From positions 186,001 to 250,000 of the forward strand of contig NZ_QMBQ01000007.1 of NCBI RefSeq assembly GCF_003289965.1: DNA of 64,000 nucleotides. Reading direction: 5' to 3'. The DNA comes from Mesorhizobium atlanticum. GTDB lineage: Bacteria > Pseudomonadota > Alphaproteobacteria > Rhizobiales > Rhizobiaceae. The notes below the pieces were generated by a model. That model did not search any database. It had not been told where the DNA came from and worked only from the letters and a program-made list of their open reading frames with translations. Every line of letters begins with the position of its first letter. The stretch's first letter is position 1. Made by a program: the position numbers and the translations under genes. Below, in pieces: positions 1 to 8,792 of the stretch.

Positions 1-55
1 CGCCAAGCGCCAGATGCAGGCGCTGCGCACCATCGAAGCGCAGCCGGCGGCGTAA
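1..55 (+). CDS. C-terminal tail of an unidentified protein (partial)
   Basis: The window opens inside a gene whose last 17 codons end in TAA at 53-55; the tail reads AKRQMQALRTIEAQPAA. It is too short to assign to a family. It is taken as coding because the frame is open from base 2 and the stop is followed about 20 bp later by a clean intrinsic terminator on the same strand. Function unknown. Confidence 0.55.
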   Translation, partial: AKRQMQALRTIEAQPAA

Positions 56-75
56 AGCTCAAGGCATCAATGGAT

Positions 76-104
76 AAAGGCGGCGCTTCGGCGCCGCCTT
101 TTTT
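76..104 (+). terminator. Intrinsic terminator of the truncated first gene
   Basis: A 10-bp perfect stem (AAGGCGGCGC, 77-86, with its complement at 91-100) closes a UUCG tetraloop and runs into a T tract to 104. It is 21 bp after the stop of the truncated gene. Confidence 0.9.
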
Positions 105-127
105 GTTTGGCGAAGGTGGTGAATTAG

Positions 128-350
128 CCCTTTCTCCCCGTCACTTAACGGGGAGAAATGCCCGGTCCACCCTCCGTAGCTGCAGCCCAGGTGCAGCGAA
201 GGATAGGCAGGACAATGAGGGGCAGCGCCGACGCTGCGAGGTTGATTGCTCAGCACAAATCTCCGAGCAGCTTGGCGCTCGTCCATCGACCGCCGCGCCG
301 CCCCTCATCCGCCCTTCGGGCACCTTCTCCCCGTGAACGGGGAGAAGGAA
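128..350. repeat. Dispersed palindromic repeat with two related hairpins
   Basis: This 300-bp gene-free stretch (56-356) holds a composite repeat. The left hairpin has arms TTTCTCCCCGT (131-141) and ACGGGGAGAAA (148-158). The right hairpin has arms CCTTCTCCCCGT (323-334) and ACGGGGAGAAGG (337-348). The two hairpins are near copies bracketing a roughly 160-bp core. The right hairpin ends 8 bp from the peroxiredoxin stop codon and may end or protect that transcript. Such CTTCTCCCCGT hairpins are common between genes in Mesorhizobium (general knowledge, not tested here). Confidence 0.7.
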
Positions 351-356
351 AAAAGC

Positions 357-1016
357 TCATGCCGTCGGCTGCTTGGTCTTCCTGAGGTAAGGAAGAACGG
401 TTTCATACGCGCCGAAACGCTTGATCGCATCCTCGTTGGAGACCGCGGCGGTGATGATGACGTCCTCGCCCTGCTTCCAGTTGGCCGGCGTCGCCACCTG
501 GTGCTTGGCGGTTAGTTGGATGGAATCGATGACGCGCAGGATCTCGTCGAAGTTGCGGCCCGTGGTCATCGGATAGGTCAGCACCAGCTTGATCTTCTTG
601 TCCGGACCGATGACATAAACCGAGCGCACCGTGGCGTTGTCCGCCGGCGTGCGGCCTTCCGAGCTCTCGCCGGCGCCCGCCGGCAGCATTTCGTAGAGCT
701 TGGCGACCTTGAGGTCCTTATCGCCGATCAGCGGATAGTGCACCGTATGGCCGGTAGCGGTCTTGATGTCGGCCTGCCACTTCTCGTGGCTCGACACCGG
801 ATCGACCGATATGCCGATGATCTTGACATTACGCTTTTTGAACTCGCCTTCGAGACCGGCCATCGTGCCGAGCTCGGTGGTGCAGACCGGCGTGAAATTC
901 TTCGGGTGGCTGAACAGCACCGCCCAGCCGTCGCCGATCCAGTCATGGAAGCTGATGGTGCCCTGCGTGGTCTCGGCCGTGAAATCCGGCGCGACATCGT
1001 TGATACGAAGACTCAT
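357..1016 (-). CDS. 1-Cys peroxiredoxin (Prx6-type)
   Basis: A 219-residue cytosolic thiol peroxidase that would reduce hydrogen peroxide and alkyl hydroperoxides. The N-terminal half is the AhpC/TSA thioredoxin fold with the peroxidatic motif PxxFTPVCTTELG, catalytic Cys near residue 45. I see no other cysteine in the chain, which is why it is called 1-Cys rather than 2-Cys. The C-terminal extension (YPMTTGRNFDEILRVID onward) is typical of the Prx6 group, and the length fits. ATG is preceded by AGGGATAGG. It is transcribed alone, away from zapA but on the same strand, with 192 bp between them. Confidence 0.93.
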   Translation of the reverse strand: MSLRINDVAPDFTAETTQGTISFHDWIGDGWAVLFSHPKNFTPVCTTELGTMAGLEGEFKKRNVKIIGISVDPVSSHEKWQADIKTATGHTVHYPLIGDKDLKVAKLYEMLPAGAGESSEGRTPADNATVRSVYVIGPDKKIKLVLTYPMTTGRNFDEILRVIDSIQLTAKHQVATPANWKQGEDVIITAAVSNEDAIKRFGAYETVLPYLRKTKQPTA

Positions 1017-1208
1017 GACCTATCCCTACCCTTTTTTGAAAACCGTAGCCGGCTTGCGGCTGGCCGTCGCCGGCTCCAAAAGCCTAGCACCATCACGCTG
1101 GCGATTAAACGCTCGCGATGATGGTGATGGCACGCGCGAGGCGAATTTTTTGCGTGACCGCCCGCAATTCGCGGCAGGATTTTTCGTCGGAACGGGTACC
1201 GGAGCCGC

Positions 1209-1574
1209 TCAGGCCTTCTTCACCGCAAGCGTCACCGCGAGATCTTCCATGCGCTGCGCAAGCGCGCCGAGCGCGGCTGTCAGCACGCTGTCGCTCTTGT
1301 CGGCCTTGGTCAGCGCCTCGTCGCGCGTCTTGCGCAATGTCAGCACTTCGCTTTCCATGCCCTTGACACGCTTGGTGAGCTCCGAGAGTTCGTCCATCAC
1401 CATGATGCCGGCCATGACTGTGAGCCGCTGGTCGCCTATCTCGCCGAAGGAATCCTTCAGGTGCGAGACATAACGGTCGAAGCGCTCGGCTAGGTCGATC
1501 AGGTGCTCTTCCTGGCCCTCGTCGCAGGCCATGCGATACTGCTTGCCGTCGATGGAAACCGTGACCTGTGCCAT
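1209..1574 (-). CDS. zapA: Cell division protein ZapA
   Basis: A 121-residue Z-ring-associated protein that binds FtsZ and promotes protofilament bundling at the division site. The N-terminal globular part (MAQVTVSIDGKQYRMAC) has the family pattern of a short beta-hairpin followed by a helix with HLIDLAERFDRYV. The middle carries the conserved MAGIMVMDEL segment, and the C-terminal half is a predicted coiled coil used for dimerisation. It lies 4 bp downstream of the DUF4164 gene and is probably cotranscribed with it. The pair is divergent from tkt, an arrangement common in Hyphomicrobiales. Confidence 0.93.
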   Translation of the reverse strand: MAQVTVSIDGKQYRMACDEGQEEHLIDLAERFDRYVSHLKDSFGEIGDQRLTVMAGIMVMDELSELTKRVKGMESEVLTLRKTRDEALTKADKSDSVLTAALGALAQRMEDLAVTLAVKKA

Positions 1575-1578
1575 TGCC

Positions 1579-1851
1579 CTACCTGTCCAGCACCGCCCGG
1601 ATGGTTTCCATGGCGGTCACCAGCCGTCGCGACACTTCCTTGTTGGCATCTTCAAGCCGCTCGGCACGCGCCTCGGAATTGTCGAGCTCCTGCGCCAGGC
1701 GCGAACGGTCGGCGTTCATGCGCTGCACCTCGGCCTCGGCTTCCGAATAATCGCGCTCATGCTCGAGCTTCGCCGCCACGGCGTTTTCCAGCCCTTCCAT
1801 GGCCTTGCCCAGCCTGGCGATGACTTCCTTGAGGGTCGTTTCCCCGGTCAT
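1579..1851 (-). CDS. DUF4164 coiled-coil protein upstream of zapA
   Basis: A 90-residue protein that is almost entirely predicted coiled coil, rich in Glu, Ala and Arg, with no membrane segment or signal peptide. The sequence and its position directly before zapA match the DUF4164 family of rhizobia. Function is not established; the tight linkage to zapA (4 bp) suggests a role near the divisome, which is inference. Confidence 0.85.
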   Translation of the reverse strand: MTGETTLKEVIARLGKAMEGLENAVAAKLEHERDYSEAEAEVQRMNADRSRLAQELDNSEARAERLEDANKEVSRRLVTAMETIRAVLDR

Positions 1852-2113
1852 GGCCTTCGTCCTATGCCCTGCCCATCACCGAATCGCACGCATTCAGAAC
1901 GCGTTACCTCGGAAAGATTAGGCGCCGGGTGAAGGGCGCGTCAACAAAGCTCTCGCGACTGTCCCCCGCTATCGCTAATGTAAGACGCTCGATGCCATCA
2001 CAAGCCCGGCAAAATCCATCCCGATTTGTTGACTAAAAGGCCGCGCCTGCTATGTGTCGCGGCATCCTTTTCCAAGGGTTCTCCCCAGGCTCCAACCCAC
2101 TTCCGGAGGAAGC

Positions 2114-4102
2114 ATGACCTCGCGTGAACAACATGACCGGATGGCCAATGCGATCCGCTTTCTTTCCATGGACGCCGTCGAGAAGGCGAACTCCGGTCAC
2201 CCCGGCCTGCCGATGGGCTGCGCCGATATCGCCACCGTGCTGTTCAGCCGTTTCCTGAAATTCGACGCCAAGGCGCCGCACTGGGCCGACCGCGACCGCT
2301 TCATCCTGTCGGCCGGCCATGGCTCGATGCTGCTCTATTCGCTCCTCTACCTCACCGGCTATGAGGACATGACGATCGACCAGATCAAGAATTTCCGCCA
2401 GCTCGGCTCCAAGACCGCCGGCCATCCCGAATACGGCCATGCCGCCGGCATCGAGACCACCACAGGTCCGCTCGGCCAGGGCCTTGCCAATTCGGTCGGC
2501 TTCGCGCTCGGCGAGCGCATCATGAACGCCGCCTTCGGTAATGATCTCGTCAACCACTACACCTATGTGCTGGCCGGCGACGGCTGCCTGATGGAAGGCG
2601 TCTCCCAGGAAGCCATCGCGCTGGCCGGGCATCTGAAGCTCAACAAGCTGATCGTCTTCTGGGACAACAACAACATCTCGATCGACGGCCCGGTCTCGCT
2701 GGCCGACAACACCGACCAGGTCGCCCGCTTCCAGGCCTCCGGCTGGAACGCCAGCCATATCGACGGCACCGATCCGGAAGCGATCGCCTATGCCATCGAG
2801 GCGGCGCGCCATTCCGACAAGCCGACGATGATCGCCTGCAAGACCACCATCGGCTTCGGCGCCCCGACCAAGGCCGGTACCAACAAGGCGCATGGCTCGC
2901 CGCTTGGCGCCGAGGAAATCGCCGGCGCGCGCAAATTCTTCAACTGGGAGTCGCCGCCCTTCGAGATTCCCGCCGACATCCTCGACGCCTGGCGCGCCGT
3001 CGGCGCCGGCGGCGCCAAGGCGCGCGCCGACTGGGAAGGCCGCCTGGCCAAGGCCGAGCCAACGCTGAAAGCCGAGTTCGAGCGTCGCCTCGCCGGCAAG
3101 CTGCCGTCCAATTTCGACGCCGTCATCGCCGACTACAAGAAGAAGCTGTCGGCCGACAAGCCGAAGGTCGCCACCCGCAAGTCTTCCGAGATGGCGCTCG
3201 AAGTCATCAACGGCGCGGTTCCCGAAACCATCGGCGGCTCGGCCGACCTCACCGGCTCCAACAACACCAAGACCAGCCAGACCAAGAACATCACGCCCGA
3301 CGATTACGGCCAGCGCTACGTCCATTACGGCATCCGCGAGCATGGCATGGCGGCGGCGATCAATGGGCTCACGCTGCATGGCGGCCTGATCGCCTATGGC
3401 GGCACCTTCCTGTGCTTCTCCGACTATGCCCGCCCGTCGATGCGCCTGGCCTCGCTGATGGGCATCCGCTCGATCTTCGTCATGACGCACGACTCGATCG
3501 GCCTCGGCGAAGACGGCCCGACCCACCAGCCGGTCGAGCATCTGGCAGCGCTGCGCGCCATCCCGAACCACAATGTCTTCCGTCCAGCCGATGCGGTGGA
3601 AACCGCCGAATGCTGGCAGATCGCGCTCGAATCCGAAAAGACGCCCTCGACCCTGGCGCTGACCCGCCAGAACCTGCCGACCGTGCGCACGGAGCATTCG
3701 CAGAAGAACCTCTCCAGCCAGGGCGCCTACGAGCTTGCCGCCGCCAGCGGCGAGGCCGTCGTGACGATCTTCGCCACCGGCTCCGAGGTCGAGATCGCGC
3801 TCGGCGCGCGCGACCTGCTCGAAAAGCATGGCCATCCGACCCGCGTCGTCTCGGTGCCCTGCTTCGAGCTGTTTGACCAGCAAAGCGACGACTACCGCAA
3901 GAAGACCATCGGCAACGCCAAGGTGAAGGTTGCGATCGAGGCCGGCATCCGCCAGGGCTGGGACCACCTGATCGGCACCGACGGCATTTTCGTCGGCATG
4001 CACGGTTTTGGCGCCTCCGGCTCGATCGAGCAGCTCTATCCGCATTTCGGCATCACCGCCGAGGCCGCGGCGAAGGCGGTCGAGACTCGTCTGCACGGCT
4101 GA
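2114..4102 (+). CDS. tkt: Transketolase
   Basis: A 662-residue thiamine-diphosphate enzyme that transfers two-carbon ketol units between sugar phosphates in the pentose phosphate pathway. Landmarks: SGHPGLPMG near the N-terminus, the ThDP/Mg site around LAGDGCLMEG and WDNNNISIDG, and the pyrimidine-domain motif GIREHGMAAAINGL with the catalytic Glu. The frame is open 60 bp further upstream, but ATG 2114 sits 3 bases after GGAGGA and gives the normal family length. It begins the tkt-gap-antiporter-pgk-fba block. The 156 bp between tkt and gap show no clear terminator. Confidence 0.97.
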   Translation: MTSREQHDRMANAIRFLSMDAVEKANSGHPGLPMGCADIATVLFSRFLKFDAKAPHWADRDRFILSAGHGSMLLYSLLYLTGYEDMTIDQIKNFRQLGSKTAGHPEYGHAAGIETTTGPLGQGLANSVGFALGERIMNAAFGNDLVNHYTYVLAGDGCLMEGVSQEAIALAGHLKLNKLIVFWDNNNISIDGPVSLADNTDQVARFQASGWNASHIDGTDPEAIAYAIEAARHSDKPTMIACKTTIGFGAPTKAGTNKAHGSPLGAEEIAGARKFFNWESPPFEIPADILDAWRAVGAGGAKARADWEGRLAKAEPTLKAEFERRLAGKLPSNFDAVIADYKKKLSADKPKVATRKSSEMALEVINGAVPETIGGSADLTGSNNTKTSQTKNITPDDYGQRYVHYGIREHGMAAAINGLTLHGGLIAYGGTFLCFSDYARPSMRLASLMGIRSIFVMTHDSIGLGEDGPTHQPVEHLAALRAIPNHNVFRPADAVETAECWQIALESEKTPSTLALTRQNLPTVRTEHSQKNLSSQGAYELAAASGEAVVTIFATGSEVEIALGARDLLEKHGHPTRVVSVPCFELFDQQSDDYRKKTIGNAKVKVAIEAGIRQGWDHLIGTDGIFVGMHGFGASGSIEQLYPHFGITAEAAAKAVETRLHG

Positions 4103-4258
4103 CCGGCTGCGTCAATTCGCGGGGCCGCAAATGCGCGGCTCCGCGGTGCTGGATCAACCTAATCGATTTAAGTTCGACCTTCTGCGGCTGGATTCTTTGT
4201 TCCGCGGCCGCTATGAAGCACCGGACCCCAATCGCCCCCAGTCCCTAGGGAGAAAACA

Positions 4259-5269
4259 ATGACCGTCAGAGTTGCCATCAACGGATTTGGCCGCATCGGC
4301 CGCAACATCCTGCGCGCCATCCATGAATCCGGCCGCAAGGACATCGACGTCGTCGCCGTCAACGATCTCGGCCCGGTCGAGACCAATGCGCATCTGCTGC
4401 GCTATGACAGCGTGCATGGCCGCTTCCCGCACGAGGTGACCGTCGACGGCGACCAGATCTCGGTCGGCAAGGAGAAGTTCAAGGTCACGGCGATCAAGGA
4501 TCCGAGCCAGCTGCCGTGGAAAGAACTCGGCGTCGACATCGCGCTCGAATGCACCGGCATCTTCACCGCCCGCGACAAGGCCGCCGCGCACCTCGCTGCC
4601 GGCGCCAAGCGAGTCCTCGTCTCGGCTCCGTCCGACGGCGCCGACCTCACCGTCGTCTACGGCATCAACCACGACAAGCTGACCAAGGACCACATCGTCA
4701 TCTCGAACGCGTCCTGCACCACCAACTGCCTGGCGCCGCTGGCAGCCGTGCTGCATGAGACCGTCGGCATCGAGAAGGGCATGATGACGACGATCCACTC
4801 CTACACCGGCGACCAGCCGACGCTGGACACCATGCATAAGGACCTTTACCGCGCCCGCGCGGCAGCGCTGTCGCAGATCCCGACCTCGACGGGTGCCGCC
4901 AAGGCGATCGGCCTGGTCCTGCCTGATCTCAAGGGCAAGCTCGACGGCATCTCGATCCGCGTGCCGACCCCGAACGTCTCGGTCGTCGACCTCAAGTTCA
5001 TCGCCAAGCGTTCGACCACCGCGCAGGAGATCAACGAAGCGCTGATCGCCGCCTCGAAGGGCAAGCTGAAGGGCATCCTTTCGGTCACCCACCACCCGAA
5101 CGTGTCGATCGACTTCAACCACGATCCGCATTCCTCGATCGCGGCGCTCGACCAGACCAAGGTGATGGACGGCAACTTCGTTTCGGTGCTGTCCTGGTAC
5201 GACAATGAGTGGGGCTTCTCGAACCGCATGGGCGACACCGCCGTTGCCTTCGGCAAGACCATCGCCTGA
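4259..5269 (+). CDS. gap: Glyceraldehyde-3-phosphate dehydrogenase, type I
   Basis: A 336-residue NAD-dependent enzyme converting glyceraldehyde-3-phosphate and phosphate to 1,3-bisphosphoglycerate. It has the N-terminal Rossmann motif INGFGRIGRN, the catalytic motif NASCTTNCLAPLA (Cys near residue 155) and the C-terminal WYDNEWGFSNRMGD. AGGGAG precedes the ATG. A strong terminator follows 25 bp after the stop, so pgk and fba need their own promoters or read-through. Confidence 0.97.
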   Translation: MTVRVAINGFGRIGRNILRAIHESGRKDIDVVAVNDLGPVETNAHLLRYDSVHGRFPHEVTVDGDQISVGKEKFKVTAIKDPSQLPWKELGVDIALECTGIFTARDKAAAHLAAGAKRVLVSAPSDGADLTVVYGINHDKLTKDHIVISNASCTTNCLAPLAAVLHETVGIEKGMMTTIHSYTGDQPTLDTMHKDLYRARAAALSQIPTSTGAAKAIGLVLPDLKGKLDGISIRVPTPNVSVVDLKFIAKRSTTAQEINEALIAASKGKLKGILSVTHHPNVSIDFNHDPHSSIAALDQTKVMDGNFVSVLSWYDNEWGFSNRMGDTAVAFGKTIA

Positions 5270-5293
5270 TCGAACGCTCGCTAAGCGCTTTGA

Positions 5294-5321
5294 AACGCCC
5301 GGCTTCGGCCGGGCGTTTTTT
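5294..5321 (+). terminator. Intrinsic terminator after gap
   Basis: A 10-bp stem (AACGCCCGGC at 5294-5303, complement at 5308-5317) with a UUCG loop, followed by T residues to 5321. Confidence 0.92.
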
Positions 5322-5427
5322 ATTGGCCGGCCGCGCCAAAAACCACGCTGTTGCCTTGCACTGGTCATGTCTTCGCCCCACTCTCCCTTAAATCGACAAA
5401 TGAGAGGGACTTGAGGGGCACTGGCGG

Positions 5428-7317
5428 ATGGAGCATGCGATCTATCTTGTGACGCTGGTCGGCACCGCGCTTGTCGTTGCCGCCGCGTTTTCGAGCCTGA
5501 TCGCCTTCCGCTTCGGCGCTCCTTTGCTGCTGCTCTTTCTCTGCATTGGGCTTGCCACCGGCGTCGACGGCCTCGGCATCGAGTTCGACAATGCGCGGCT
5601 GGCTTATTTTGCCGGCTCACTGGCTTTGGCGATCATCCTGTTCGATTCCGGTTTCGGCACCCCGCTCAACGCTCTGCGGCAAGCAGCCGGGCCGGCGCTG
5701 TCACTGGCCACGATCGGCGTTATCCTGACCACGGGCATCTTTGCCGTCGCCGCCGCTTATTTTCTCAAACTCGACTGGCTGGAATCCTCGCTGCTTGGCG
5801 CCGCCGTCGCCTCGACCGATGCGGCCGCGGTGTTCTTCCTGCTGCGCGCCGGCGAGATCCATCTGCGCGAGCGCGTGCGTTCGACGCTCGAAGTGGAATC
5901 CGGCACCAACGACCCGATCGCGATCTTCCTCACCATCACCCTGGTCGAGATCATTGCCGCGCATGCAAACCCCGAGGCCAACGTGCTGGCCGCCAATCTC
6001 TTGCTCGGCTTCCTTGCCAATATGGGGCTCGGCGCCGTGATCGGCGTCCTCGGCGGCTTCGGCATCGTACGTCTTGTCGAGCGGCTCAATCTCGATCACG
6101 GCCTGCTGCCGATCTTCGTGCTGACGCTGTCGCTGATGGTGTTCGCGGCGGCCGGCGCGATCGGCGGCTCGGGCTTCCTCGCGGTCTATCTTGCCGGGCT
6201 GATCGCCGGCAATTCCGATATCCGCGCCGTCACCATCCTGAAGCGCTTCCAGGACGGCATGTCATGGCTGGCGCAGATCATCATGTTCCTGATCCTCGGC
6301 CTGTTCGCCACGCCCTCGCAGTTTCCGGCGATCCTGGTACCGGCGATCCTGCTAGGTCTGTTCCTGATCTTCGTGGCGCGGCCTTTGGCCGTCTGGCTCT
6401 GTCTGATCCCGTTCCGCCTGCCGCGTCCCGAGGTCGCCTTCGTGTCCTGGGTCGGCCTGCGCGGCGCGGTCTCGATCCTGCTTGCCATCACGCCGCTGCT
6501 CGGCGGCCTCGAGCATGGCCGCCTGATCTTCAACGCCGCCTTCATCATCGTGCTCGTGTCGCTGGTGGTGCAGGGCTGGACGGTCGGTCCGCTGGCGCGC
6601 CGCCTCGGCCTGATCGTCCCGGCGCGCCTCGGGCCGCTGGACAAGGTGGAGCTCGAATTGCCGGGCTCGGCCCACCACGAGCTGCTCGCCTATCGCGTGG
6701 CGCCTGGCAGCCCGGTGGCGCGCGGCGAGCGCATCCCGCGCTGGGCAAGGCCCTCGCTGGTGCTGCGCGACGGCCGCTCGATGCGCTTTCAGGACATGGG
6801 CCGGCTCGCCGCCGGCGACCAGGTCTATATCTTCGTGCCGGACCGCTACCCACGCCTGCTCGACAAGCTGTTCGCCAGCCGCGCCGTGGTCGATCCCGAG
6901 GATGCCGACTTCTTCGGCGCCTTCGCCGTCGATCCAGCCCGCTCCGCGGCGGAGCTGGAGGCCGCCTACGGGCCGGGCCTGACGGAGACCGAGCAGAAGC
7001 TCACCGTTGCGGCACTCGTCACCGAGCGGCTCGGCGGTCGCCCCGAATATGCCGACCGCGTGGTGATCGGGCCGATCGAGCTGATCGTGCGCGATGTCGA
7101 CGAGAAAGGCAGGATCACCGGCCTCGGCCTGTCCTTCGAGCCGACCGCGCCGGTCGCGCGCGTGCCGGTTTTCCTGAGCGCCGGCGAGATCGGCGACCGT
7201 ATAGCCGCCATGATCCGCAACTGGCGCAGGCCGGCGGAACAACAGGCGGTCGGGGACGTGCCGATCGACAGCGTGGCGCCGCCGCCGGACGGGCAGAAGG
7301 CAACCGGCGAAGGCTGA
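5428..7317 (+). CDS. Potassium/proton antiporter (NhaP2/CvrA type)
   Basis: A 629-residue inner-membrane cation/proton antiporter of the CPA1 group. The first 400 residues or so form about 12 membrane segments, with the ion-site region ASTDAAAVFFLLR (residues ~127-140) and ESGTNDPIAIFLT (~153-166), whose acidic residues are the expected proton and ion ligands. The cytosolic part after residue ~400 contains a TrkA-C-like domain (ELPGSAHHELLAYRVAPGSP) and the C-terminal transporter-associated region. The hydrophilic tail distinguishes it from short Na+/H+ exchangers. It is isolated between the gap terminator and pgk. Cation specificity is inferred from the family. Confidence 0.88.
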   Translation: MEHAIYLVTLVGTALVVAAAFSSLIAFRFGAPLLLLFLCIGLATGVDGLGIEFDNARLAYFAGSLALAIILFDSGFGTPLNALRQAAGPALSLATIGVILTTGIFAVAAAYFLKLDWLESSLLGAAVASTDAAAVFFLLRAGEIHLRERVRSTLEVESGTNDPIAIFLTITLVEIIAAHANPEANVLAANLLLGFLANMGLGAVIGVLGGFGIVRLVERLNLDHGLLPIFVLTLSLMVFAAAGAIGGSGFLAVYLAGLIAGNSDIRAVTILKRFQDGMSWLAQIIMFLILGLFATPSQFPAILVPAILLGLFLIFVARPLAVWLCLIPFRLPRPEVAFVSWVGLRGAVSILLAITPLLGGLEHGRLIFNAAFIIVLVSLVVQGWTVGPLARRLGLIVPARLGPLDKVELELPGSAHHELLAYRVAPGSPVARGERIPRWARPSLVLRDGRSMRFQDMGRLAAGDQVYIFVPDRYPRLLDKLFASRAVVDPEDADFFGAFAVDPARSAAELEAAYGPGLTETEQKLTVAALVTERLGGRPEYADRVVIGPIELIVRDVDEKGRITGLGLSFEPTAPVARVPVFLSAGEIGDRIAAMIRNWRRPAEQQAVGDVPIDSVAPPPDGQKATGEG

Positions 7318-7407
7318 TGTCTCACGCCGACATCATTTTTGCGCGCGCGCCGTCAACGCGACCCTTGCATCGTCCTTCGCGCCGGGTAAGGTCGCCCGCG
7401 TTTTCGC

Positions 7408-7456
7408 TAAAGCAATTCCGGAAAAAGGTGGGCGATTTTCCGTCCGGGAATGCGTC
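7408..7456. repeat. Interspersed repeat copy upstream of pgk
   Basis: A 49-bp element beginning TAAAGCAATTCC and including the core GATTTTCCGTCC. It matches, in opposite orientation, the element at 42838-42886, with most positions identical. The inverted AATTCC and GGAAT/GGGAAT ends could form a hairpin. It ends about 10 bp before the pgk ribosome binding region, so it lies in the 5' UTR or promoter. Confidence 0.75.
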
Positions 7457-7478
7457 AAGGCAGTAGGAAGGAACGACC

Positions 7479-8675
7479 ATGGCCGGCTTCAAGACACTCG
7501 ATGATATCGGCGCCGTCAGCGGCAAGCGCGTCCTGGTGCGCGTCGACCTCAACGTTCCCGTCGCCGACGGCAAGGTGACCGACGCCACCCGTATCGAGCG
7601 CATCGCGCCGACCATCGCCGAGCTCTCGAAAAAGGGCGCCAAGGTCATCCTGCTGGCGCATTTCGGCCGTCCGAAGGACGGCCCGTCGGCCGAGTTCTCG
7701 CTGGAGCCGATCGCCAGGGCGACGGCTGAGGTGCTTGGTCGTCCGGTCGGCTTCGCCGCCGACTGTGTCGGCGACAAAGCCGCCGAGGCCGTCGCCGCTA
7801 TGAAGGACGGCGACGTCCTGCTGTTTGAAAACACCCGCTTCTACAAGGCCGAGGAGAAGAACGATCCGGCCTTCACGGAAAAGCTCGCGGCCAATGGCGA
7901 CATCTATGTCAACGACGCCTTTTCCGCCGCGCACCGGGCACATGCCTCCACCGAAGGCCTGGCGCGTTATTTGCCGGCCTATGCCGGCCGGACCATGCAG
8001 GCCGAGCTCGACGCGCTGGAAAAGGGCCTGGGCAATCCGGTGCGCCCGGTGGTCGCCATCGTCGGCGGCGCCAAGGTCTCGACCAAGATCGACCTTTTGA
8101 TGAACCTCGTGAAGAAGGTCGACGCGCTGGTGATCGGCGGCGGCATGGCCAACACCTTCCTGGCCGCGCGCGGCACCGATGTCGGCAAGTCGCTCTGCGA
8201 GCATGACCTTGCCGGCACCGCCAAGCAGATCATGATCGAGGCGGCGGAAGCCGGCTGCGCCATCATCCTGCCCGCCGACGGCGTGGTCGCCAAGGAATTC
8301 AAGGCTGGTGCGCCCAGCGAGACCGTTGCCATCGAGGCCGTGCCGGCCGACGGCATGATCCTCGATGTCGGCGCAAAGACCGTGCAGAGCGTCAACGACT
8401 GGATCGACCGCGCCGCGACCTTGGTGTGGAACGGCCCGCTCGGCGCCTTCGAGATCGAGCCCTTCGACCGCGCCACGGTGGCGGCGGCAAAGCATGCGGC
8501 CGCCCGCACCAAGGCAGGCAAGCTGGTATCGGTCGCCGGCGGCGGCGACACGGTGGCCGCGCTCAACCATGCCGGCGTCGCCGACGACTTCACCTATGTC
8601 TCGACCGCCGGCGGCGCCTTCCTCGAATGGATGGAAGGCAAGCCGCTGCCCGGCGTCGAGGTGCTGAAGCGCTAA
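7479..8675 (+). CDS. pgk: Phosphoglycerate kinase
   Basis: A 398-residue cytosolic kinase transferring phosphate from 1,3-bisphosphoglycerate to ADP. It has the substrate motif VLVRVDLNVP near the N-terminus, HFGRP at residues ~63-67 and the C-terminal nucleotide loop VAGGGDTVAALNH. The sequence is complete, with a good AGGAAGGAA site 7-8 bp before ATG. It is followed by class I aldolase after 117 bp with no strong terminator, so the two may be cotranscribed. Confidence 0.97.
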   Translation: MAGFKTLDDIGAVSGKRVLVRVDLNVPVADGKVTDATRIERIAPTIAELSKKGAKVILLAHFGRPKDGPSAEFSLEPIARATAEVLGRPVGFAADCVGDKAAEAVAAMKDGDVLLFENTRFYKAEEKNDPAFTEKLAANGDIYVNDAFSAAHRAHASTEGLARYLPAYAGRTMQAELDALEKGLGNPVRPVVAIVGGAKVSTKIDLLMNLVKKVDALVIGGGMANTFLAARGTDVGKSLCEHDLAGTAKQIMIEAAEAGCAIILPADGVVAKEFKAGAPSETVAIEAVPADGMILDVGAKTVQSVNDWIDRAATLVWNGPLGAFEIEPFDRATVAAAKHAAARTKAGKLVSVAGGGDTVAALNHAGVADDFTYVSTAGGAFLEWMEGKPLPGVEVLKR

Positions 8676-8792
8676 ACAGTCCGAGACCAGGCAGAGCCCG
8701 CACGGCTTTCAATCGATTCGCGCTTTCCGGCGTCATTCCTTTGGCGGTAATGTTCTGTTAGCGCGGAACAAACGCAGCATAGGAGAGCACCC

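Noticed and set aside
1017..1208. Possible 6S RNA (ssrS) downstream of zapA
   Set aside because: 6S RNA is often downstream of zapA, but I could not see its long closing stem and central bubble here, and no 5-formyltetrahydrofolate cyclo-ligase gene follows. A covariance-model search would decide.
2033..4096. Long open frame on the minus strand opposite tkt
   Set aside because: It lies wholly antisense to transketolase; G/C-rich third positions create such frames. The sequence has no family resemblance. Similar antisense frames opposite gap, ispG, the kinase, amiC, the ABC genes and the RND pump were rejected for the same reason.
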